This document shows positions 26,418 through 35,786 of a DNA stretch of 64,000 bases, piece after piece. The position numbers were made by a program, and so were the translations under genes. The notes beneath the pieces were generated by a model, which was given only the letters and a program-made list of their open reading frames with translations, was not told the DNA's origin and did not search any database. Every line of letters begins with the position of its first letter. Position 1 is the stretch's first letter. Origin of the DNA: Colwellia demingiae (lineage in GTDB: Bacteria; Pseudomonadota; Gammaproteobacteria; Enterobacterales; Alteromonadaceae); contig NZ_VOLT01000005.1 of assembly GCF_007954275.1 (NCBI RefSeq), positions 62,001 to 126,000 of the forward strand. Direction: 5' to 3'.

Positions 26418-27227
26418 ATGCAATGTTTTCAGCATGACAATAGTATGCTCATAATTTCCAATGATAGCTTTATCATTGGCTTATTAACGGGATATTGTGT
26501 TGCTAATCACTTCACCCTCAAATGCATACCTCACTCTAAACCTCTATATACTAATGGTGACCATCCTAAGTTTAAGTTAATTATTATAGATTTACGTGAA
26601 CTGACACCCTCTTTAATTGAAGACCATTTAGAATCGTTAAACAATATCCATCATCAATATTCCATTCCTATTTGTGCCATACATAACAGAAATAGAATGC
26701 CACTTCATCGACTGCTACCTTGGCTCAATTATTATAAAGACGAAACCTTTATTGAAAAACTCGACGATTATATTAATAAATACATTATCAATTTCACCCA
26801 TGTCTTTGATGAAAGAAGAAATTATAACCGTAGATTAGGGGATGACCGACGTACCATATTAGGCACAATTAACTCTTTTTCATCCAAACAACTTAATGGG
26901 ACCACTAAGTTACTTAATCCCGATGTAGAACTTGAATTATTAGGTCTTTTTAAAATAGATAAAGATTGTCAAAATGTTTATTTAAAAGGCAAAAACTTAG
27001 AGCTTACTACCAAGGAATTTAAACTTTTTAAATTGTTAGCTGATGACCCCGAACGTGTATGTACGACCGAAAAGTTGATCACTCACTTATGGCCGAATAG
27101 AGGTCGTGCAAATAAATCTGATCTTTATCAATACATGCATTTATTAAGAAAGAAAGTTGAACTTGACCCAGATAATCCACATTGGATAATAACGATTAAA
27201 GGTGTTGGTTATAAATTACATATCTAG
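26418..27227 (+). CDS. Orphan OmpR-type DNA-binding regulator with a partial receiver
   Basis: 269 residues. The C-terminal ~95 are a winged-helix Trans_reg_C domain (LELTTKEFKLFKLLADDPERV ... YQYMHLLRKKVE ... WIITIKGVGYKL). The N-terminal ~120 look like a response-regulator receiver: strand LIIIDLREL keeps a possible phospho-acceptor D58, but the acidic pair near the start is N15-D16 and there is no clear conserved Lys. The linker is strongly basic (DERRNYNRRLGDDRR). No histidine kinase is adjacent. It is divergent from the SDN-repeat operon across a 640-bp control region, so it is the obvious candidate regulator of that locus. Confidence 0.75.
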   Translation: MQCFQHDNSMLIISNDSFIIGLLTGYCVANHFTLKCIPHSKPLYTNGDHPKFKLIIIDLRELTPSLIEDHLESLNNIHHQYSIPICAIHNRNRMPLHRLLPWLNYYKDETFIEKLDDYINKYIINFTHVFDERRNYNRRLGDDRRTILGTINSFSSKQLNGTTKLLNPDVELELLGLFKIDKDCQNVYLKGKNLELTTKEFKLFKLLADDPERVCTTEKLITHLWPNRGRANKSDLYQYMHLLRKKVELDPDNPHWIITIKGVGYKLHI

Positions 27228-27386
27228 GTATTTTACTTACAAGGTATTTCACTAACAAAAACGCAATTCTAGTGTGTCTAGTGGCTGAGTTGAGAGAGTT
27301 ACTTGTGATAGGTTGATTTTGTCACGTAATGATGAAACTTAAAGCATTGTGCTTAAAAGAATTTTAGCCTTTTTATAGCGATAATA

Positions 27387-27424
27387 CAGCGATTAAATAG
27401 GGGGTAATCCTTATTTAATCGCTG
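27387..27424. terminator. Hairpin between the orphan regulator and the helicase gene
   Basis: CAGCGATTAAATA (27387-27399) pairs with TATTTAATCGCTG (27412-27424): 13 base pairs with a 12-base loop, between convergent genes. Confidence 0.6.
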
Positions 27425-27499
27425 GTTCTAAAACTGAAATGGCTCACAAACTCAGAAACATACATCTTCATATAGTCTGGGATATATTAGCGAACAGTG

Positions 27500-28846
27500 T
27501 TAGTCCTGCTCTTTTTTAGTCGCATCTTCAATTTGATCTGGTGTTAACTTCTTGCGCTTAATAATTTTCATTGCACCGGCATCTTCTATATCAAGGAAAG
27601 TTTTCTTAATAACTTTTCTTGGTTTATTGGCTACCGGTTTTTTGTTTTGTACAACATTATCTTTCGCTTTAATCGCTTTTGGTTTTTTAGGTTTTAAGCC
27701 TTTAAACTTAACCTTTATACCTTCAACTTTAGTAAAAGCTATTTTTTGTTGTAAAAAGGCTTCTACATTTTTAAAGCTTAACCAGTCATTTGGCCCTACC
27801 AATGAAATAGCATCACCTTTCGTTCCTGCTCGGCCAGTACGACCAATACGATGAACAAACTCTTCAGTATGCTTTGGCATATCAAAATTAATAACATGCG
27901 ATACATTGATTAAATCAAGGCCTCGTGAGGCTAAATCAGTCGTTACCAATATTTTATGTTGGCCTTTAGAAAAGCTGTCCATAATTTGGTTACGTTGACC
28001 TTGGTTTAACTCACCACTTAAGGCTACTGCATTAAGGTCTTGCTCGGTTAGTAGCTTAGCTAAACGTTCAGTATCACTGCGTGTTGCCGTGAAAATGATG
28101 ATTTGCTGTGATTTTTCAGTAACCAAGAAGTGCTGTAGTAACGCCTCTTTTTGCGTAAGATTATCAGCAAGGTAGAAACGTTTAGTAATATCTTCATGTT
28201 CGGTATGAGCCGACTCAATAGCAACACGTTTAGGTTTTTTTAATAACTCTTTTGCAAAGTCATTTACTTGCGCGTGGTCTAAAGTTGCTGAAAATAGTAA
28301 CGTTTGACGTTTACGATGATCGGCTGCATTATTTATCTGCGTAAGCTCTTTACTAAAGCCTAAATCAAGCATGCGATCCGCTTCATCTAAAATAAGCAGT
28401 TCTAAACCATTTAAATGAAAGTGACCTTGCGTTAAGTGATCCGCTAAGCGTCCAGGTGTTGCAACAATAAACTCTGGCTCTTTCTGCAACACTTTTACTT
28501 GGTCGTTAAAGTTTTCACCACCTAAAATTAATACCGCTTTATATTGAGTATTCGACGTAAACAACCGCAGTTGACTAAATACTTGTTTAGCTAATTCACG
28601 TGTTGGTGTTAAAATTACCACACGTGGATCACGCTTTGACAGAGCACGATTTTTATTTAGTCGCTGTAAAGCAGGAATAATAAACGCTAAGGTTTTACCT
28701 GAGCCTGTTTTAGACGAAGCAATTAAATCATGCCCCGCCATTGCAGCAGGAATAGCCTGTTGCTGAATTTGTGTTGGCTCGCTAAACCCCATATGCTCAA
28801 TGGTACTCATTAAAGCACTGTCTAAACCAAAATCACTAAATTGCAC
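27500..28846 (-). CDS. DEAD-box ATP-dependent RNA helicase (SrmB/RhlE-like)
   Basis: 448 residues. All core motifs are present: Q motif (GFSEPTQIQ), Walker A ASSKTGSGKT, PTRELA, TPGRL, DEAD in ILDEADRMLDLGF, SAT, and HRIGRTGRAG. The C-terminal ~90 residues are a basic Lys-rich tail, usual for cold-active RNA helicases that act in ribosome assembly or mRNA unwinding. Several blocks are close to SrmB (KQTLLFSATL-like, DFAKELL), but assignment among SrmB and RhlE types needs a tree, so no symbol is given. A 54-base gap separates it from gltX upstream on the same strand. Confidence 0.9.
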   Translation of the reverse strand: MQFSDFGLDSALMSTIEHMGFSEPTQIQQQAIPAAMAGHDLIASSKTGSGKTLAFIIPALQRLNKNRALSKRDPRVVILTPTRELAKQVFSQLRLFTSNTQYKAVLILGGENFNDQVKVLQKEPEFIVATPGRLADHLTQGHFHLNGLELLILDEADRMLDLGFSKELTQINNAADHRKRQTLLFSATLDHAQVNDFAKELLKKPKRVAIESAHTEHEDITKRFYLADNLTQKEALLQHFLVTEKSQQIIIFTATRSDTERLAKLLTEQDLNAVALSGELNQGQRNQIMDSFSKGQHKILVTTDLASRGLDLINVSHVINFDMPKHTEEFVHRIGRTGRAGTKGDAISLVGPNDWLSFKNVEAFLQQKIAFTKVEGIKVKFKGLKPKKPKAIKAKDNVVQNKKPVANKPRKVIKKTFLDIEDAGAMKIIKRKKLTPDQIEDATKKEQD

Positions 28847-28900
28847 TCGGCTTTCTCCTAAACTTATTTAAAGTGGTTAAACTTATCGTTAGATATGTCA

Positions 28901-30313
28901 TTAACCAGCTGCAATTCGTGCTTCTACTACGATTAAAGCTTGTTCAATTCGTTCGATTACCTTGCTTTGGTCTAACAGAGCTAAGGTAATATCAAGTGAT
29001 GGTGAGTTACCGCCACCTGTTGCAGCAACACGCAATGGCATACCTACTTTACCCATACCAAGTTCTAATTCTACAGCAGTATCGTTAATGGCTGCGTGAA
29101 TAGGCTCTGGTGACCAATCAGTTAATGCGGCTAATTTTTCTTTAACTAACATCATTGGCTCTTTAACGACTGGACGTAAGTGCTTTTTAACCGCTTTTGC
29201 ATCAAGTTCAGTAAAATCTTCATAGAAATAGCGAGAAATATCAGCCATTTCTTTTAATGTTTTTACACGGTCTGCTTGAATTTTAACAACGAGAGCCAAA
29301 GCTGGGCCATTGTCTGTATTAATACCTTGATCAGCCATATGCCATGCAAGGTGCTTAGCAACATACTCCGGATCCATGGTTTTCATGTAGTGCTGATTTA
29401 CCCAAATAAGCTTATCGGTATTAAAACCAGAAGCTGCACGGTTACAATCTTTTAAATCAAATAATTCAATCATTTCTTCACGAGAGAATATTTCTTGATC
29501 GCCATGAGACCAACCTAAACGTACTAAGTAGTTTAGTAGAGCTTCAGGTAAATAACCGTCATCACGATATTGCATAACACCAACAGCGCCATGACGCTTG
29601 GATAAACGCTTACCGTCATCACCTAAAATCATTGGAATATGCGCATATTCAGGAATATCAGCACCCAATGCAGTAAGGATGTTAATTTGTTTAGGGGTAT
29701 TACTAATATGATCATCACCACGAACAACATGTGATACTTTCATATCCCAGTCATCAACCACAACCGTTAAGTTATACGTTGGCGTACCGTCAGAGCGAGC
29801 AAGGATTAAATCATCTAATTGGTCATTACTGATGGTAATATCACCTTTAACCATATCTTTGATAACAACGTCACCACCAATAGGATTTTTAAAGCGAATA
29901 ACAAAAGGTTTATCTGTTGGGTGGTCTGTACGGTCACGCCATAAACCATTGTATTTTTCTATGCCGCCTGCTGCTTTAGCTGCTTCACGCATTACATCAA
30001 CTTCTTCGCTGGTGCTATAACAACGATAAGCATTACCCGATGCAAGTAACTGTTCAATAACTTCTTTATAACGATCAAAACGTTCAGTCTGAAAATATGG
30101 ACCATGTGTCCATTCAAGATTTAACCAGTTCATTCCATCCATAATCGCATCAACTGAGGCTTGGGTTGAACGCTCTAAATCGGTATCTTCAATACGAAGA
30201 ATAAAGTCACCACCATTTTTCTTGGCATATAACCAGCTATACAAAGCAGTACGGGCACCACCAACATGTAGGTATCCTGTTGGGCTTGGGGCAAAACGTG
30301 TTGTTAAAGTCAT
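28901..30313 (-). CDS. gltX: Glutamate--tRNA ligase
   Basis: Class I aminoacyl-tRNA synthetase charging tRNA-Glu. The HIGH-type signature is HVGG in [17 protein letters not shown], and the KMSKS-type loop is KRLSKRHG. The 470-residue length matches bacterial GltX. The C-terminal helical anticodon-binding domain is present. It stands ~385 bases from a tRNA-Val cluster, an arrangement also found near gltX in other gammaproteobacteria. Confidence 0.97.
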   Translation of the reverse strand: MTLTTRFAPSPTGYLHVGGARTALYSWLYAKKNGGDFILRIEDTDLERSTQASVDAIMDGMNWLNLEWTHGPYFQTERFDRYKEVIEQLLASGNAYRCYSTSEEVDVMREAAKAAGGIEKYNGLWRDRTDHPTDKPFVIRFKNPIGGDVVIKDMVKGDITISNDQLDDLILARSDGTPTYNLTVVVDDWDMKVSHVVRGDDHISNTPKQINILTALGADIPEYAHIPMILGDDGKRLSKRHGAVGVMQYRDDGYLPEALLNYLVRLGWSHGDQEIFSREEMIELFDLKDCNRAASGFNTDKLIWVNQHYMKTMDPEYVAKHLAWHMADQGINTDNGPALALVVKIQADRVKTLKEMADISRYFYEDFTELDAKAVKKHLRPVVKEPMMLVKEKLAALTDWSPEPIHAAINDTAVELELGMGKVGMPLRVAATGGGNSPSLDITLALLDQSKVIERIEQALIVVEARIAAG

Positions 30314-30699
30314 AAAAATCTCTAAAGGGTGTCACTAACAACGCCTATTTGGCGACATCAGGAGTATAAATCGAAAAATTGTCCGCATTTTAACACCGCA
30401 CCTAAGTTAATTCATCACTTTGATGTAATTAAATAGTTTATCTTTACTACAGGCATTAACACGTAGATAAATGGACAATAAACGTAACAGGATTTAGGTA
30501 AATAAGGGGAGTAATTTGTACGAAAATATGAATATAAAATATTCTATGCTGCTCTTAACTTATATGATTTTAATTATACAGAAAGATGATGTGGTTTTTT
30601 GAAAGTGAAGTAGCTTGAACCGATGACATAGCGCGGGCAATAAAAGATAGGAGATATTTTTATAACTGAGTAAATTTAAGTGATATTAAGAAAATAAGA
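30314..30699. other. Intergenic region between gltX and the tRNA-Val cluster
   Basis: About 385 AT-rich bases holding the gltX upstream region and the 3' flank of the tRNA array. On the minus strand, around 30600-30650, GGTTCAAGCTAC follows a GC-rich patch and looks like a decayed T-arm of a tRNA. No gene supported. Confidence 0.35.
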
Positions 30700-30775
30700 T
30701 GGTGGACGATACTGGGCTTGAACCAGTGACCCCCGCCTTGTAAGGGCGGTGCTCTCCCAACTGAGCTAATCGTCC
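30700..30775 (-). tRNA. tRNA-Val (anticodon TAC), copy 3
   Basis: A 76-base minus-strand gene: GGACGAT acceptor arm, D-arm TTAGCTCAGTTGGGAGAGC, anticodon loop CTTACAA with TAC reading GUN codons, T-arm with GGTTCAAGCCC, and an encoded CCA end (30700-30702). It is the last of three copies in the transcription direction. Confidence 0.96.
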
Positions 30776-30882
30776 ATTTTAGTTTTAATTCTTTATGGAA
30801 AAGAATGGTGGACATTATTTGCAAGAATGGGCTTGAACCTACTCTGCGTATAAAGTCACAATACACTTTATAAAAAATAAAG

Positions 30883-30958
30883 TGGTGGACGATACTGGGC
30901 TTGAACCAGTGACCCCCGCCTTGTAAGGGCGGTGCTCTCCCAACTGAGCTAATCGTCC
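30883..30958 (-). tRNA. tRNA-Val (anticodon TAC), copy 2
   Basis: Identical to the copies at 30700 and 31066, including the encoded CCA end. It lies exactly 183 bases from each neighbour. Confidence 0.96.
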
Positions 30959-31065
30959 ATTTTAGTTTTAATTCTTTATGGAAAAGAATGGTGGACATTA
31001 TTTGCAAGAATCAGCTTGAACCTACTCTGCGTATAAAGTCACAATACACTTTATAAAAAATAAAG

Positions 31066-31141
31066 TGGTGGACGATACTGGGCTTGAACCAGTGACCCCC
31101 GCCTTGTAAGGGCGGTGCTCTCCCAACTGAGCTAATCGTCC
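31066..31141 (-). tRNA. tRNA-Val (anticodon TAC), copy 1
   Basis: First copy in the transcription direction, just downstream of a near-consensus promoter (31158-31185). Same 76-base sequence with an encoded CCA. Confidence 0.96.
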
Positions 31142-31157
31142 GTCTCTTCGGGGGCGT

Positions 31158-31185
31158 ATTATAGGCAGTTCGCAAAAGCTGTCAA
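31158..31185 (-). promoter_or_regulatory. tRNA-Val operon promoter
   Basis: On the minus strand TTGACA (31185-31180), a 16-base spacer and TATAAT (31163-31158): both hexamers are perfect. The following GC-rich discriminator (ACGCCCCC) is typical of stringently controlled stable-RNA promoters. Confidence 0.9.
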
Positions 31186-31304
31186 CAGAAAAGCTGTAAG
31201 TTTCTCATTTTTTTTCAAAAAATCATGCGCTTGATTTATTTTCAGCCATAACGCTGCATTAATAAACATTAATTTTTACTTTTGACAGACTTTAGTTAAT
31301 AAAA

Positions 31305-32639
31305 CTAAAATGGGTGACCTACCATCAACCAAGTACTTGTTCCTTCCTTTGAACGAGTGAAGTCTAATCGCACTACAATACCTGCTGTTAAAGCCCTTAA
31401 TGATACACCAACGTCAGATTTCCAATCAGAGAATAATGTATCTCGATGAAAGGTAGGTGATACTCTTCCTCCTTCAACATACAAAACCGTTTGAAACCAA
31501 TCAAGATTTAGAAATCGTAACCATCGTACATTTTCTGTCGGGTTATAATCTAAGGTCATACGATACTCGGCTGTCGCATAAACAACCGCTTTATCATGGA
31601 AGCGGTTTTGCCTAAAACCTCGCAACCGATACATGCCACCTAATGTTGCACCTTCAAGAAAAGGAGCATTATTAATGACCTGATTATTTCCAGCTTCATC
31701 ATAAATAACTTCCCAACTAGGTGAGTAACCAAGCCAAGCATTGAGCGCGATAATGTTTTGTTTTGCGAATGAGCTTTTTCCTAAAGAAAAATATTTACTC
31801 ACTTCCATCTCAACAAAGTCCCACTGCTCTTTTGACTCCAGCCATTCAGGATTATAACTATAAGCAATATATTGTGAACTCCCTCTGCTAGGGTTAGCGG
31901 GAAAGTCAGTATTGTCGTAAAGCATACCTAATTCAAGCGCATGAACTGCGCCAGAAAGCTCACCCTCTTCATTTATATATTGCTGATAACGATTGAATTG
32001 CCTAGCAATGATGATACTAGTACCGCTAACTAGCGGGTTCCAATCAGCCCGCTCAATATCATTTTTTAATAACCCGCCCGCTAATTGATAACGAGCCATA
32101 CTTTGCTCTTTAGCATCTCCCCAAGGTAGAACATACTCTAAACTCACCTCCCACCAATTACTTGAACCGCTGGCTTGAATAAAGTCATCAAAACTTGAGT
32201 CATTAGACCCTGGCCTAGGCGCTGGTGTATATTTTTCTGGCAAAGCTGAGTATGCACGTAATAGTGGAAATTCTCCCATCATACCAATGGCGCTAAAAAA
32301 AAAGCGTTTACTGTTAAAGACGCGATAGTTCCAAAGCCCTGCTCCTAAACCTTTGGTCTCCTCACCGCCATAAACAGTTCCTCCCAACGTCATTTGTTTT
32401 TGATAGAGCCCAGAGGCCATAGCACCAACACCGACAACTAAACCTAAGTCATCAGTACTAAAAGCATAGGGCAATACTAAACTTTCACGCATTTTAGTAT
32501 TTTCTAGTCGCTGCACCGAGTACTTAACCTTACTCGGCGACTTAGCGTGCACAGCAGTATTAAAAAACAGCCACTGTGTACTGACTAAAATCAGCAAAAA
32601 TACATGGTATGAATTAAAAGGTGTAACACTATTTTTCAT
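31305..32639 (-). CDS. BamA/TamA-type outer-membrane barrel protein without POTRA domains
   Basis: 444 residues with a signal sequence (hydrophobic residues ~13-31, then VHAK). The remainder is a surface-antigen D15-like barrel: FSTDDLGLVVGVGAMASG near the N-terminus, NPSRGSSQYIAYSY, GGMYRLRGFRQNRFHDKAVVYATAEYR (the conserved RGF motif region of Omp85 barrels) and a C-terminal Phe (VGHPF). No POTRA repeats precede the barrel. Such POTRA-less members occur in many proteobacteria and their cargo is unknown. It is the last gene of a three-gene minus-strand operon, 20 bases after the DUF3313 lipoprotein gene. Confidence 0.82.
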   Translation of the reverse strand: MKNSVTPFNSYHVFLLILVSTQWLFFNTAVHAKSPSKVKYSVQRLENTKMRESLVLPYAFSTDDLGLVVGVGAMASGLYQKQMTLGGTVYGGEETKGLGAGLWNYRVFNSKRFFFSAIGMMGEFPLLRAYSALPEKYTPAPRPGSNDSSFDDFIQASGSSNWWEVSLEYVLPWGDAKEQSMARYQLAGGLLKNDIERADWNPLVSGTSIIIARQFNRYQQYINEEGELSGAVHALELGMLYDNTDFPANPSRGSSQYIAYSYNPEWLESKEQWDFVEMEVSKYFSLGKSSFAKQNIIALNAWLGYSPSWEVIYDEAGNNQVINNAPFLEGATLGGMYRLRGFRQNRFHDKAVVYATAEYRMTLDYNPTENVRWLRFLNLDWFQTVLYVEGGRVSPTFHRDTLFSDWKSDVGVSLRALTAGIVVRLDFTRSKEGTSTWLMVGHPF

Positions 32640-32659
32640 TTAGACACTAGATCCATCAC

Positions 32660-33352
32660 CTATTTAGCTGTTGGCATATGGGCTTCATCAAATTTAATTC
32701 TCAATGCTTTAGCCCATTTTCTGATCATACGCTTGGCATCTGCACGATTAGAAACACGGTTTGCCCATTGATGATAACTATTATCTCCTGCAGTTGAAGT
32801 GTTAACAGCACGAGCTAAAATTTCACCACTTACACCATCATAAAGCTCTATAAATAAAGTCGCTTGTCCAGCATCATCAGCATAGGATTTTACGTTTACC
32901 GACGATTTAACATCAGGTGCTGAAACATCTAAATTGATGATAGCAGGTCTTACAACCAAGGTGTTTGAACTCACTTTATCGACGATAGAGAATTTAGCAT
33001 TTTTACCAAATTCTTCTTTGAAAACTTCATCAAATAATGTAGCCATATCGGTTTTAATACGTATGACATCGGCATCATTTATCCGAGTCGACAATGAAAC
33101 CTGATCTCTATTGTAATCGCGTTTCCAGTTCTTTTTAAAAGCTACAGCACTAGAGAGTATTTGTACTTTGTCATACTCAGAAAAATCAACACCTTCTTTT
33201 TTATAAGCAATAGTCGAGCGTGTTGATTTTTTCAACTCCAGACCCTCTGGTGATACTTGAGGTGCATTGGTCGGATTTGTCGAATTACAACCAATAACCA
33301 TAGATGCGGCTAAAGCGATAAAACTCAGTTTAAGACTTTGTTGTTTAGTCAT
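32660..33352 (-). CDS. DUF3313 family lipoprotein
   Basis: 230 residues with lipobox VIGC (C22). The DUF3313 pattern is visible: DFSEYDKVQILSSAVAF, then VRPAIINLDVSAPD, FIELYDGVSGEILARAVN, and a C-terminal amphipathic helix with RMIRKWAKALRIKFD. The family is thought to be an outer-membrane-associated lipoprotein of unknown function. It sits between a large surface-type protein (upstream) and an Omp85-like barrel (20 bases downstream), so the three probably act together in the envelope. Confidence 0.8.
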   Translation of the reverse strand: MTKQQSLKLSFIALAASMVIGCNSTNPTNAPQVSPEGLELKKSTRSTIAYKKEGVDFSEYDKVQILSSAVAFKKNWKRDYNRDQVSLSTRINDADVIRIKTDMATLFDEVFKEEFGKNAKFSIVDKVSSNTLVVRPAIINLDVSAPDVKSSVNVKSYADDAGQATLFIELYDGVSGEILARAVNTSTAGDNSYHQWANRVSNRADAKRMIRKWAKALRIKFDEAHMPTAK

Positions 33353-33455
33353 TTTTATTCCCTTTTATTTTAATTACTTAGTTAATACTAGATTAATATT
33401 AACTAAGGCTTCCCGTTTATTTATGCTGTTATTATTAATTATCCAAATGAGTAAG

Positions 33456-35654
33456 CTATCTACCTCGTCGTGCGTTGCCCATTGGCTGATGACCGCCCCG
33501 CGACATGTTACCCATTTGTCGTCCATGTAAATCACGATTCATCGTTTTGTGATCAAATGTACGGTTATTAGGTTTTTGCCTATTTATCTGCTGGTTGCGC
33601 TGTTGTTGACTTGGAAAAGAGGGAGAGTTCAGTGTTCCCTGTTTAGGTACAGTCTTCCAATTTTTATTACTGCGATTTTGCCACTGGCCATTTTCGTGAC
33701 GCACGACACCACCTTTTTTATCGGCATAAACATTATTAGCGCGTTTTGGAGAAACTTTTGCTCTGTTTATTTTTCCTGTCGATGGCTGCTTGATAACATT
33801 ACGCTTTTTATTTACACCTTGATTATATAAATTATTAGTTCGATTACCCTGTGCTATTCTTCCACCCGCCCTATTCGCTGGATTGGCAGCAATTCTTTTC
33901 TTTGCATGGTTACGATTAGCAATACTCACTGAGTTGCCAATATTTACATTACCATTAATGTTTATGTTGGTATTACCTCGATAACCACCGCCATAATATC
34001 GACCACAACAAGGTCTTGGATGGTGGTGATAACCACCGCCCCAAACAACGCCAACTCTAAAGAATGGACTACCCCAACTTACCCCAACATTCCAACCAGT
34101 CCATGGGTTATAACCTACATGTAATCCCCAAGTTGGTGGTCTAGGGTAATACCAACCGCCTACATAATAAGGTGGGTAATACCAACCAGTACCATAAATA
34201 GGTACACCGTAATATGGATATGACCACATATAACCAGGGGTATAACCGACATACACAACTTCAGGTGTTGAGTCATAAACGGTGACATAAGTGGTGTTAT
34301 ACATAGGTGAACTAGGCGGAATTTGTGCTATCGCTTCTTGGGGAATATCATCAGCAACTTGCCAAGGCCCTTTTGGATTTGAAGCAACAAACCAAACACC
34401 ATTATCAACTGCATAATATTTGCCTGAAATTTTAAGTACTTGCGCTGAAGTATTAACTGCATATTCAACTTGTGTATCAACTATTTTTTCAAAAGTTGGT
34501 TCGCCGTCGTAATTTACCGTCAGTTTAGCTTCGCTTCGTTTAATCGCGGCTGTTTGAGGAATTTGAGCATCCAATATCGCTTGTTCAGCTTCATTAGTCC
34601 CTGCAATGGATGTTCTTATGCCACCAATAGCAGATTCAGGGGGGATTTCTTTGAAACTTTGCGGTAACTTATCCGCACGAACAAAAAGCCAAGGACCTTG
34701 TTCGCTTTTACTGCTAAACCAACGACCTGATAACAACACATACATATCACCACTGGCAAGTTCACGTAACCAAGGTGTTTCGGTATTTTCAACATAGAGT
34801 AGTTTACCTCCAACTAAGCTCGTCCAATTAGCTTTTCCATCAGAAACGACAAGTTCCGTCGGCTTAGTTACCGCTATGATATTAGGTGCTGAAATCACTT
34901 GTGGTGTATCGCTTTGTTCTTCTTCTTTTGGAATTAACGCTTCAAGATCAGCAGGAGGATTAGCTAATATTGACCAAGGACCTAAAGCTTTTGACGCTTG
35001 GTACCATAGATGTCCACTGGTTAAGTAAAACTTTGCTTGGTTTTTTTTCTTTACCACCGCCAGTGGTGTATTTAATGCCCGCTGATAGTCACTGTTATCA
35101 ATATCTCTAAAAACAGGGTCACCATCATAACTCAGTAATACTGACAAAATACTAGTAAACTGTATTGTCGGTGGATCATTTTTAATCTTGGCAAGGCTTT
35201 CTTTTATTTGCTCTGCACTTGTTAAACTGGCGGTTAACTTAGATAACGAAGCTTTAAATGAAGAGTTAGCTAATTGCGCTTCAACAAATTGACTAAACTG
35301 CTTTTCACCTGATTCTTTCGAGTCAGGCCAACCCACTTTAGTGACTTTTAATTGGCTAATAGTCACTGTGTTTTCACTGCGATCCGTTGCTATTTTGGCC
35401 GAAAACCAAAACACGCCAAAAATGGGTGTCGGATTGTCTTTTAATTCAAGTGACATTGCCGCTCGCCCGGTCAATATATTGCCAGTGAGCTTCTCTGGTT
35501 GTGGTTGATAAACGACAATAGTGCCACGTTCATTGGCTAACTCTTGTGGCCAATCAGCCGCAAAGTTAGTGAAAGAAAAAAAAAGTAAAAAACATCCTGT
35601 AAACCATGTTTTAACAAATCTTAGTATGGGTACATTAAAGCTAAGTTTCATCAT
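33456..35654 (-). CDS. Large exported protein with Tyr/Gly/Pro-rich segment (carbohydrate-binding-like)
   Basis: 732 residues with a signal peptide (residues ~12-32). The middle carries at least three copies of a motif of the type YY-x-G-x-WF-x-S-x-GPW (for example YYAVDNGVWFVASNPKGPW, near GRWFSSKSEQGPWLF and GHLWYQASKALGPW), recalling small carbohydrate-binding modules. Residues ~470-560 are Tyr/Gly/Pro/Trp-rich (YYPPYYVGGWYYP) and the end is basic and Asn/Gln/Arg-rich (QQQRNQQINRQK). Similar proteins are annotated as carbohydrate-binding family V/XII, which is only a resemblance. It is first in an operon with the DUF3313 lipoprotein and the Omp85-like barrel. Confidence 0.6.
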   Translation of the reverse strand: MMKLSFNVPILRFVKTWFTGCFLLFFSFTNFAADWPQELANERGTIVVYQPQPEKLTGNILTGRAAMSLELKDNPTPIFGVFWFSAKIATDRSENTVTISQLKVTKVGWPDSKESGEKQFSQFVEAQLANSSFKASLSKLTASLTSAEQIKESLAKIKNDPPTIQFTSILSVLLSYDGDPVFRDIDNSDYQRALNTPLAVVKKKNQAKFYLTSGHLWYQASKALGPWSILANPPADLEALIPKEEEQSDTPQVISAPNIIAVTKPTELVVSDGKANWTSLVGGKLLYVENTETPWLRELASGDMYVLLSGRWFSSKSEQGPWLFVRADKLPQSFKEIPPESAIGGIRTSIAGTNEAEQAILDAQIPQTAAIKRSEAKLTVNYDGEPTFEKIVDTQVEYAVNTSAQVLKISGKYYAVDNGVWFVASNPKGPWQVADDIPQEAIAQIPPSSPMYNTTYVTVYDSTPEVVYVGYTPGYMWSYPYYGVPIYGTGWYYPPYYVGGWYYPRPPTWGLHVGYNPWTGWNVGVSWGSPFFRVGVVWGGGYHHHPRPCCGRYYGGGYRGNTNININGNVNIGNSVSIANRNHAKKRIAANPANRAGGRIAQGNRTNNLYNQGVNKKRNVIKQPSTGKINRAKVSPKRANNVYADKKGGVVRHENGQWQNRSNKNWKTVPKQGTLNSPSFPSQQQRNQQINRQKPNNRTFDHKTMNRDLHGRQMGNMSRGGHQPMGNARRGR

Positions 35655-35786
35655 ACAATCCTGTATTGTGTGCGGGTTAATGTAAAAAAATTGTCAGTAT
35701 GTTAATATCGCCTGAAATTATGCCGCTGTAAATATAATTACATTAAAAGTTAAGCCGGTAACTACTTATATACACTAGGAATATCT

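Larger units (their letters stand above)
30700..31141. repeat. 183-bp tandem repeat carrying tRNA-Val
   Basis: Each unit is a 76-base tRNA plus a 107-base spacer (30776-30882 and 30959-31065). The spacers differ at only about three bases (GGG versus CAG near 30829 and 31012), so the amplification is recent or kept uniform by recombination. Within each spacer the minus strand contains GTAGGTTCAAGC and, farther on, GTCCACCA, a fragment resembling a tRNA 3' end. Confidence 0.9.

Noticed and set aside
30660..31007. Minus-strand open frame of 115 codons
   Set aside because: It runs across two tRNA-Val genes and the repeated spacer, so its internal duplication simply reflects the tandem tRNA units.
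30700..31141. Possible CRISPR-like repeat array
   Set aside because: The repeats are complete tRNA genes and the spacers are nearly identical to each other, the opposite of CRISPR. No cas genes are present.
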